A stretch of DNA of 6,504 nucleotides. It comes from Alkalimonas sp. (GTDB lineage: Bacteria > Pseudomonadota > Gammaproteobacteria > Enterobacterales > Alteromonadaceae). Every line of letters starts with the position of its first letter. Position 1 is the first letter of the stretch. The translations under genes and the position numbers were made by a program. Location of the stretch: NCBI GenBank assembly GCA_022565655.1, contig JAIUMG010000191.1:1-6504 (forward strand), read 5' to 3'. The notes under the pieces were generated by a model, which saw nothing but the letters and a program-made list of their open reading frames with translations, did not search any database and was not told the DNA's origin. Below are positions 1 to 5,023 of the stretch, in pieces.

Positions 1-709
1 CGCCATGCAAGGTGCGCGCTTCCCAGCCTACAGTAGCATCGTCGGCGGTGGCGAAAACGCCTGTATTTTGCATTACACCGAAAATAGCTCGGTGCTCAAC
101 GATGGCGACCTGGTGTTGATTGATGCTGGCTGCGAGTACCAGGGCTATGCTGCCGATATTACCCGTACTTTTCCGGTGAATGGTCGGTTCAACCCGGAGC
201 AAGCGGCTTTGTACCAATTGGTGCTTGATGCGCAGCTGGCTGCCTTGCAGCAGCTCAAACCAGGCAGCAGCTTTAAGCTGGCCAGTGAGGCAGCTACGAG
301 TGTATTAACTGCCGGGTTGCTGCATTTGGGGATTTTGCAAGGTGAGCTGGATACCTTGCTGGCCGAGCAGGCAGCGAAGCCTTATATGATCCACAGTTTA
401 GGTCATTGGCTGGGGCTGGATGTGCACGATGTCGGCAGCTATCAAGCCCGTGGTGCGAATGAAGACGATAGCGGACAGGGCGATAAAGCCCGTGCTTTCG
501 AACCTGGCATGGTACTGACGGTCGAGCCTGGGTTGTATATTCCTACGGGCAGCGCCACCGATGCCAAGTGGTGGGGCATTGGCATTCGTATCGAAGACGA
601 TGTGCTGATCACAACGACAGGCCATCAGGTGTTAACGGCCGGTGTACCGAAAGAGCTGGCTGAGATTGAAGCACTGATGGCAGGCAGAAAGCATGGCCAG
701 TTCGATTAA
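1..709 (+). CDS. pepP: Xaa-Pro aminopeptidase P, C-terminal part (5' end outside window)
   Basis: This is the catalytic half of a cytosolic metallo-aminopeptidase that removes the N-terminal residue from peptides with proline in second position. The reading frame is open to the left edge, so the ATG at base 5 is internal and not the start. By alignment from memory to E. coli PepP (441 residues), about 220 N-terminal residues are missing, including the creatinase-like N-terminal domain. Counting from that internal Met, the five metal ligands of the pita-bread fold are all visible: D40 (in LIDAG), D51 (in DITRTF), H134 (in GHWLGLDVHDVG), E174 (in VEPGLY) and E197 (in RIEDD). These match E. coli D260, D271, H354, E383 and E406 once an extra stretch of about 11 acidic or polar residues between HDVG and EPGM is allowed for. 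The gene overlaps ubiH by 17 bases, which suggests co-transcription and translational coupling. The identification is secure. Confidence 0.95.
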   Translation, partial: AMQGARFPAYSSIVGGGENACILHYTENSSVLNDGDLVLIDAGCEYQGYAADITRTFPVNGRFNPEQAALYQLVLDAQLAALQQLKPGSSFKLASEAATSVLTAGLLHLGILQGELDTLLAEQAAKPYMIHSLGHWLGLDVHDVGSYQARGANEDDSGQGDKARAFEPGMVLTVEPGLYIPTGSATDAKWWGIGIRIEDDVLITTTGHQVLTAGVPKELAEIEALMAGRKHGQFD

Positions 710-1922
710 TTTCAGCCAGGTCGATATCGCCATTGCTGGTGGCGGCATGGTCGGTTTAACGCTGGCGTATGTTTTGCAGCAGCTGGCCCCGGAAAAAAGC
801 ATTGCCATCATTGAACAGCAGCCCGAGCAACAAGCATCGGCCAGTTTTGATAGCCGCAGTATTGCGCTGGCGGCGGGCAGTATCCGGCAGTTGGCTGCCT
901 GGGGTTTATGGCCAGCTCTGGCCGATAAAGCCTGCCCTATTCAACATATTCATGTGTCGGATCGCGGCCATTTCGGCAAGTGTTATCTGGCCGCCGAGCG
1001 TTTTGGTTTCACTGAGCTGGGGGCTGTGCTTGAAGTGGAGCATCTGGGGCAATTGTTGCAGCAGCAACTGAGCGGCGTGGCTGCCTGCCAGCTGCAATGG
1101 TTTCGTCCCGATCATATTACCTCGTTGCAAAGTGAAGCCGATGCTGTGCAGCTGCAACTGAGCAGTGGCACCTCGCTGACGGCAGCATTGCTGGTGATCT
1201 GTGAAGGTGGCTTATCGCCCACCCGCCAGCTGGCAGGCTTTGCAAGCGAGCATCTGAGTTATCAGCAAACGGCTGTGATTGCCAACCTTGCCATAGAGCA
1301 ACCGCACCAGTACCGCGCATTTGAACGTTTTACCGAGCATGGCCCCATTGCATTATTGCCTTTGAATGCACAGCGTTATTCATTGGTCTGGACCACCGAA
1401 GGCCATGAAGCCGCAGAACTGATGCAGTTGGCGGATGCCGACTTTCTTGCGGCGGTGCAGCAGGCTTTTGGCTATCGGGCGGGTCGTTTCAGCCGAGCAG
1501 GCCAGCGCGCCAGTTACCCGCTGTCGTTGCGTCAGGCGAAAAGCCCGATACAACATCGCATCGCTCTGGCTGGCAATAGCCTGCACAGCTTGCACCCGAT
1601 CGCTGGTCAGGGCTTTAATTTAGCACTGCGAGATATCAGTGCCCTGGTCAGTGCGATCATGGCTCAGCCATCCAGGGTGGGCGAGTACCCGATGCTGCGT
1701 CACTACCAACAGGCCCGCCAACAGGATATGCGCCAGGTGATGCAATTGACCGATGGCCTGGTGCGGCTGTTTTCCAACCCATCTCGCTTGGTGGCATTAG
1801 GTCGTAACCTGGGGTTACTCAGCATGCTGCTGTGCGACGAACTAAAGCAGCCGTTGGCCCAACAAGCCATGGGGCTGCAAGCCAGTGCCGCCATCCCCAC
1901 GTTTCGCCAAGGAGCGAGTTAG
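693..1922 (+). CDS. ubiH: UbiH, FAD-dependent ubiquinone ring hydroxylase (2-octaprenyl-6-methoxyphenol hydroxylase family)
   Basis: This is a class A flavoprotein monooxygenase that hydroxylates the aromatic ring of the polyprenylated ubiquinone precursor. In E. coli UbiH acts at ring C1 within the soluble Ubi complex. The protein has 409 residues; E. coli UbiH has 392. The N-terminal Rossmann dinucleotide motif GGGMVG is at 16-21, the FDSRSIALAAG block at about 52-62, VSDRGHFG at 88-95, and the third FAD motif GNSLHSLHPIAGQGFNLALRD at about 294-314. The GN in that last motif, where most relatives have GD, is also seen in E. coli UbiH and supports UbiH over UbiI or UbiF. The second motif reads CEGG (170-173), with Glu where relatives usually have the Asp of DG. 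The ATG at 693 is the only start ahead of the FAD motif. It lies inside the end of pepP behind a weak AGG (682-684), so coupled translation is likely. ubiI follows after 2 bases. Confidence 0.93.
   Translation: MASSINFSQVDIAIAGGGMVGLTLAYVLQQLAPEKSIAIIEQQPEQQASASFDSRSIALAAGSIRQLAAWGLWPALADKACPIQHIHVSDRGHFGKCYLAAERFGFTELGAVLEVEHLGQLLQQQLSGVAACQLQWFRPDHITSLQSEADAVQLQLSSGTSLTAALLVICEGGLSPTRQLAGFASEHLSYQQTAVIANLAIEQPHQYRAFERFTEHGPIALLPLNAQRYSLVWTTEGHEAAELMQLADADFLAAVQQAFGYRAGRFSRAGQRASYPLSLRQAKSPIQHRIALAGNSLHSLHPIAGQGFNLALRDISALVSAIMAQPSRVGEYPMLRHYQQARQQDMRQVMQLTDGLVRLFSNPSRLVALGRNLGLLSMLLCDELKQPLAQQAMGLQASAAIPTFRQGAS
1909..1914 (+). promoter_or_regulatory. Ribosome binding site deciding the ubiI start
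   Basis: AAGGAG lies 10 bases before the ATG at 1925. It favours that codon over an in-frame ATG at 1832, which would add 31 residues lying wholly within the ubiH coding region and unlike any family N-terminus. From 1925 the FAD motif falls at residue 10, as expected. Confidence 0.75.
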
Positions 1923-1924
1923 CC

Positions 1925-3163
1925 ATGCAGCATACCGATATCACCATAGTGGGCGCAGGCAGTGCCGGTTTAACCTTAGCCCTGCTGCTGGCGCCGCTGG
2001 ATCTTTCCATTACCCTGATTGAGCAAGGGCCAGAGCCGGAGCTAACCGAGCCAGACTTTCAGCGGGTGAGTGCGCTCAATCTGGCCTCGCAGCGCTTACT
2101 GCAGCAATTGCATGTCTGGCCTGGCCTGAGCGCGCACGCTGCAGCCTATCAGCACATGAGTGTCTGGCAGGCCGATAGTTTTGGACGTATTGATTTTTCA
2201 GCGGCCGAGCAGCAATTGCCAGCCCTTGGTTGGATCTGTGATAACGAACAAATTCGCCAGCAGTTGTATCAACAGGTGAAAGGCTGCCACAACGTGCGCT
2301 GTTTGTTTAACAGTTGCATAAAAAAACTAACGCAAAGCGAACGGGAAGTCGTATTGCAGCTGAGCAATGACGATTTAATCTTCAGCCGCTTGCTGGTGGC
2401 TGCCGATGGTGCCAATTCCTTTATCCGTGAACAGCAGAAGATGCCGCTGCTGCACTGGGATTATCAGCATCATGCCATTGTGGCGACTCTGGCGTGCGAT
2501 GAAGCGCATCAGGCCACAGCGCGGCAGGTGTTCTGGCCGGATGGTCCGCTGGCGCTGTTGCCGCTGGCCGATCCTCAGCGTGTGTCCATTGTCTGGAGTG
2601 TGCCGCCCGAGCGAGCCGAGCAGTTGCTGGCTTTATCACCAGAGGCTTTTGCCCAGGCAGTCACCGCAGCCAGCCAATCGGTGCTGGGGCAATTGCAGTT
2701 ATGCAGTGAACGGCGCCGCATTCCGCTGCGTATGCGTTATGCAACTGAATGGGTACAGCAGCGCATTGTGCTGGTCGCCGATGCAGCACACAGCATTCAT
2801 CCGCTGGCCGGGCAGGGCATGAATTTAGGGCTGATGGATGTTGCTGCATTAGCTGAACTAATAGCAAATCAGTTGGAAGCGGGGCAAAGCATCGACCAGC
2901 CACAGATGCTGCAACAGTACCAGCGCTGGCGTAAATCCGAGGCTCAGAGCCTGATCCTGGCGATGGAAGCGTTCAAGCGTGGTTTCAGCGGCGGCTTGCC
3001 ATTGCCCAAGTTTTTGCGCGCCGTTGGCATGAATGCCCTTAATAAGCAACCGGCCCTGAAGCAGAAAATGATGGCGCTGGCCCTTGGTAATGCGGGTGAT
3101 CTGCCAAAGCGGGTGCAGTTGTCCGCCAGTGCGGCCAGCGAGTTTGCTGCTCCGTCAGCCTAG
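1925..3163 (+). CDS. ubiI: UbiI (VisC-like), FAD-dependent 2-octaprenylphenol hydroxylase
   Basis: This is a second class A flavoprotein monooxygenase, paralogous to the preceding UbiH. In E. coli UbiI hydroxylates ring C5 during aerobic ubiquinone synthesis, in the cytosolic Ubi complex. The protein has 412 residues, against 400 in E. coli. The FAD Rossmann motif GAGSAG is at 10-15, RVSALN at 47-52, the DG motif in LLVAADGANS at 156-165, and VADAAHSIHPLAGQGMNLGLMD at about 284-305. The block IHPLAGQG followed by NLG.MD is typical of UbiI/VisC, which is why I prefer UbiI to UbiF. The usual GD of this third motif is AD here (A285-D286), leaving the Asp but not the Gly. The C-terminus ends with GDLP near 391, like the GLNDLP region of E. 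coli, followed by an Ala/Ser-rich tail. The gene starts 2 bases after the ubiH stop. The family is certain; the exact ring position is inferred. Confidence 0.9.
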   Translation: MQHTDITIVGAGSAGLTLALLLAPLDLSITLIEQGPEPELTEPDFQRVSALNLASQRLLQQLHVWPGLSAHAAAYQHMSVWQADSFGRIDFSAAEQQLPALGWICDNEQIRQQLYQQVKGCHNVRCLFNSCIKKLTQSEREVVLQLSNDDLIFSRLLVAADGANSFIREQQKMPLLHWDYQHHAIVATLACDEAHQATARQVFWPDGPLALLPLADPQRVSIVWSVPPERAEQLLALSPEAFAQAVTAASQSVLGQLQLCSERRRIPLRMRYATEWVQQRIVLVADAAHSIHPLAGQGMNLGLMDVAALAELIANQLEAGQSIDQPQMLQQYQRWRKSEAQSLILAMEAFKRGFSGGLPLPKFLRAVGMNALNKQPALKQKMMALALGNAGDLPKRVQLSASAASEFAAPSA

Positions 3164-3206
3164 CCACCCCATACCCGCATTATAAAAACTAAGGCAAAAG
3201 GGACTG

Positions 3207-3233
3207 TTGACCCCTGCCGCCATCAGTTATAAT
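3207..3233 (+). promoter_or_regulatory. Candidate sigma-70 promoter for gcvT
   Basis: TTGACC (3207-3212) resembles a -35 box and TATAAT (3228-3233) is a perfect -10 box, with a 15-base spacer that is shorter than the optimal 17. Initiation would fall near 3240, giving a leader of about 100 bases before gcvT. The perfect -10 box and its place in the only sizeable gap before the gcv genes support it. The short spacer suggests a weak or activator-dependent promoter. E. coli uses GcvA, Lrp and PurR at this locus, but I do not recognise their sites here. Confidence 0.55.
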
Positions 3234-3254
3234 CGAAGTGAATTATTATTCGGT

Positions 3255-3304
3255 CAGTCTGAATACATCCAGCTTCATACAGCTTGGCTACTACCATCAG
3301 ACTG
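3255..3304 (+). repeat. Inverted repeat in the gcvT leader
   Basis: CAGTCTGA (3255-3262) and TCAGACTG (3297-3304) are perfect 8-base reverse complements separated by 34 bases. In RNA they could close a stem. Inside the loop, CCAGC (from about 3269) can pair imperfectly with GCTTGG, and the near-identical direct repeats CATCCAGCTT and CATACAGCTT sit side by side. The element is downstream of the candidate start of transcription, so it would be in the mRNA leader. It could also be an operator. I do not recognise a named family. Confidence 0.45.
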
Positions 3305-3308
3305 CAGC

Positions 3309-3321
3309 GCAAGCGGCTTGC
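3309..3321 (+). other. Small hairpin just before the gcvT ribosome binding site
   Basis: GCAAG-CGG-CTTGC forms a 5-bp stem with a 3-base loop, ending 7 bases before the AGGA of gcvT. There is no T-run after it, so it is not a normal intrinsic terminator. It could affect ribosome access, but it is short and may be chance. Confidence 0.35.
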
Positions 3322-3328
3322 TTATCAC

Positions 3329-3332
3329 AGGA
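3329..3332 (+). promoter_or_regulatory. Ribosome binding site deciding the gcvT start
   Basis: AGGA lies 8 bases before the ATG at 3341. It supports that start over the in-frame ATG at 3284, whose extra 19 residues have no counterpart in T-proteins. Confidence 0.7.
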
Positions 3333-3340
3333 ATAGTAGA

Positions 3341-4420
3341 ATGTCTCAACATACCGCGTTACACGCCAAGCATCTGGAAGCAGGTGCCAAAATGGTCGAC
3401 TTCTTTGGCTGGCATATGCCGATCAACTATGGCTCTCAAATTGAAGAACATCACGCTGTCCGTCAGGATGCAGGAATGTTTGATGTGTCGCACATGACCA
3501 TTGTTGATTTAACCGGTGCCCGCACCCGCGATTTTCTGCGTAAACTGCTGGCCAATGATGTGGCAAAACTGTCGGTCCCTGGCAAGGCGCTGTATACCGC
3601 GATGCTGAATGAGCAAGGCGGTGTGATTGATGACCTGATTGTCTACTTCCTGCAAGACGACTTCTTCCGTGTGGTGGTGAATTCTGCTACCCGTGAGAAA
3701 GATTTAGCCTGGATTAACCAGCATGCGGCGGCCTTTGATGTTACGGTCACTGAGCGTACCGAGCTGGCACTGATTGCCGTACAAGGCCCGAATGCCAAAG
3801 CCAAAGTAGCGACCTTACTCAGCAGCGAGCAACAATCGGCGGTTGAAGGCATGAAGCCGTTCTTTGGTGTGCAAAGCGGCGAGCTGTTTATTGCCACCAC
3901 TGGTTATACCGGTGAAGACGGCTACGAAATTGCCATGCCGGCAGAAAAAGCGGCTGATTTCTGGCAACGGCTGATCGATGCCGGTGTCAAGCCAGCTGGT
4001 TTAGGCGCTCGCGATACGCTGCGTTTAGAGGCTGGCATGAACCTGTACGGCCAGGATATGGATGACAGCGTCTCACCATTGGCCGCAAACATGGGCTGGA
4101 CCATTGCCTGGGAACCAAGCGATCGTGACTTTATTGGCCGTAGTGCGTTAGAGCAGCAAAAAGCCAAAGGCACCGACAAACTGGTGGGTCTGGTGATGGA
4201 GCAAAAAGGCGTACTGCGTCACGGCCAGCGGGTGGTGGTTGAAGGCGGTGAAGGCATTATTACCTCGGGTACCTTTTCTCCAACCCTGGGGTTCAGCATT
4301 GCCATGGCGCGGGTACCGGCCTCTGTTGGCGACAGCGCCGAGGTGGATATTCGCGGCAAGCTGGTACCGGTCAAGGTGATCAAACCAGCATTTGTTCGCA
4401 TGGGCAAAAAACTCATCTAA
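3341..4420 (+). CDS. gcvT: Glycine cleavage system T-protein (aminomethyltransferase)
   Basis: The T-protein transfers the methylene carbon from aminomethyl-lipoyl H-protein to tetrahydrofolate, releasing ammonia and giving 5,10-methylene-THF. It acts in the cytosol with GcvH, GcvP and the shared lipoamide dehydrogenase. The protein has 359 residues (E. coli GcvT 364) and is collinear with it throughout. Visible blocks are MVDFFGWHMPINYGSQIEEH (18-37), FDVSHM (47-52), GGVIDDL (93-99) carrying the conserved acidic residue for folate catalysis (D97), the AVQGPNA block (147-152), TGYTGEDGYE (187-196), GLGARDTLRLEAGMNLYGQD (220-239), and the C-terminal barrel with ITSGTFSPTLG (307-317). There is no sign of truncation or frameshift. 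It is the first gene of the gcv group, preceded by its own promoter-like element and structured leader. The next gene, gcvH, starts 114 bases after the stop. Confidence 0.97.
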   Translation: MSQHTALHAKHLEAGAKMVDFFGWHMPINYGSQIEEHHAVRQDAGMFDVSHMTIVDLTGARTRDFLRKLLANDVAKLSVPGKALYTAMLNEQGGVIDDLIVYFLQDDFFRVVVNSATREKDLAWINQHAAAFDVTVTERTELALIAVQGPNAKAKVATLLSSEQQSAVEGMKPFFGVQSGELFIATTGYTGEDGYEIAMPAEKAADFWQRLIDAGVKPAGLGARDTLRLEAGMNLYGQDMDDSVSPLAANMGWTIAWEPSDRDFIGRSALEQQKAKGTDKLVGLVMEQKGVLRHGQRVVVEGGEGIITSGTFSPTLGFSIAMARVPASVGDSAEVDIRGKLVPVKVIKPAFVRMGKKLI

Positions 4421-4430
4421 ACTAGGACAC

Positions 4431-4464
4431 AGTTGACTGTACAAAAGCTAGTCAATTGGTCAAC
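4431..4464 (+). repeat. Inverted repeat in the gcvT-gcvH spacer
   Basis: AGTTGACT (4431-4438) can pair with AGTCAATT (4450-4457) as an 8-bp stem with one G-U pair and an 11-base loop. The same left arm, GTTGAC (4432-4437), is also a perfect reverse complement of GTCAAC (4459-4464). Two right arms competing for one left arm allow two alternative foldings. No T-run follows, so it is not an intrinsic terminator. A role in mRNA processing, stability or operator binding is possible but not shown. Confidence 0.4.
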
Positions 4465-4522
4465 AATAATGAAAACAGCGTCTGTGCATGCGGACAAACG
4501 ACTAAAAAAAGAACCGTCAGGT

Positions 4523-4527
4523 AAGGA
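4523..4527 (+). promoter_or_regulatory. gcvH ribosome binding site
   Basis: AAGGA ends 7 bases before the ATG at 4535. Another ATG at 4528 is out of frame with gcvH and directly abuts this site, so 4535 is the start. Confidence 0.7.
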
Positions 4528-4534
4528 ATGAATC

Positions 4535-4924
4535 ATGAGCTCAATCCCAACAGATTTAAAATATGCATCGTCCCATGAGTGGGTCCGTCATGAAGGCGAA
4601 GGTGTTTACAGTGTAGGTATTTCTGAACATGCTCAGGGGCTGCTGGGTGATATGGTGTTTGTTGAGTTGCCTGAAGTGGGCGATACCGTATCTCAGGGCG
4701 ATGATTGCGCTGTGGCAGAATCGGTGAAAGCCGCCTCGGATATCTATGCGCCTTTATCTGGTGAAGTGGTTGAAGTGAATGAATCACTGGCTGACGCGCC
4801 AGAGCAAGTGAATACCAGCCCGTACCATGATGGCTGGATGTTCAAAGTAAAAATCTCCGATGAGTCTGAGCTGGACGAACTGCTGGACGCAGAAGGCTAC
4901 CAGAACGTCATCGACGAAGAGTAA
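4535..4924 (+). CDS. gcvH: Glycine cleavage system H-protein (lipoyl carrier)
   Basis: The H-protein is the small mobile carrier of the glycine cleavage complex. Its lipoyl arm receives the aminomethyl group from the P-protein, passes it to the T-protein and is re-oxidised by lipoamide dehydrogenase. The protein has 129 residues, the usual family length. The lipoyl attachment lysine is K65 in the block AVAESVKAASDIYAP (59-73). Other family blocks are the N-terminal HEWV (14-17), GISEHAQGLLGDMVFVELP (28-46), PLSGEVVEVN (73-82) and the C-terminal DGWMFKVKI (98-106). Lipoylation itself needs LipA/LipB or LplA, encoded elsewhere. The gene is complete. It follows gcvT after a 114-base structured spacer and is followed by a terminator-like hairpin before gcvP, so its level may differ from that of its partners. 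Confidence 0.97.
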   Translation: MSSIPTDLKYASSHEWVRHEGEGVYSVGISEHAQGLLGDMVFVELPEVGDTVSQGDDCAVAESVKAASDIYAPLSGEVVEVNESLADAPEQVNTSPYHDGWMFKVKISDESELDELLDAEGYQNVIDEE

Positions 4925-4942
4925 CACCAATCTATTGTTGTC

Positions 4943-4974
4943 TAAGCCCCGTATAGTTCGGGGCTTACTCTTTC
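4943..4974 (+). terminator. Terminator-like hairpin between gcvH and gcvP
   Basis: TAAGCCCCG (4943-4951) and CGGGGCTTA (4959-4967) form a perfect 9-bp stem with a 7-base loop, starting about 18 bases after the gcvH stop. The tract that follows is CTCTTTCATC, pyrimidine-rich but with no long T-run, so termination on the + strand is probably partial. The other side lacks a suitable A-rich tract, so it does not look bidirectional. With gcvP downstream on the same strand, it may act as an attenuator or as a 3'-end stabilising structure for the gcvTH message. Confidence 0.65.
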
Positions 4975-5009
4975 ATCATCACCGTATATTTTTGTCGTTA
5001 CTGTATTAT

Positions 5010-5013
5010 AGGA
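5010..5013 (+). promoter_or_regulatory. gcvP ribosome binding site
   Basis: AGGA ends 10 bases before the ATG at 5024. The spacing is slightly long but acceptable. The protein from this ATG begins a few residues ahead of the conserved TLSQL and HIGP blocks, as in E. coli. Confidence 0.6.
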
Positions 5014-5023
5014 CACCCCAAGC

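Noticed and set aside
2406..2822. 138-residue + strand frame within ubiI
   Set aside because: It is rich in Cys, Trp and Arg, typical of an out-of-frame reading of a GC-leaning gene, and it lies wholly inside the certain ubiI frame.
3164..3206. Intrinsic terminator after ubiI
   Set aside because: No stem followed by a T-run is present; GGG/CCC pairing around 3200-3214 gives only 3-4 base pairs. Read-through into gcvT cannot be excluded.
3207..3497. 96-residue reading frame on the + strand over the gcvT leader and start
   Set aside because: It overlaps the start of gcvT in another frame, lacks a normal ATG-plus-ribosome-site setting, and encodes no recognisable protein. gcvT itself is certain.
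4148..4444. 98-residue minus-strand reading frame over the end of gcvT
   Set aside because: It is antisense to conserved T-protein sequence, and its composition is that of a shadow frame. The same holds for the other antisense frames over pepP, ubiH, ubiI, gcvH and gcvP.
4433..4470. Possible promoter for gcvH built on TTGACT
   Set aside because: The sequence at the expected -10 distance (TTGGTC) does not resemble TATAAT, and the later AATAAT has no -35 partner. The TTGAC is better explained by the inverted repeat.
4981..5013. Possible promoter (TATATT or TATTAT) directly before gcvP
   Set aside because: No acceptable -35 box lies at the right distance. For TATTAT at 5004-5009, the transcription start would fall between the ribosome binding site and the ATG.
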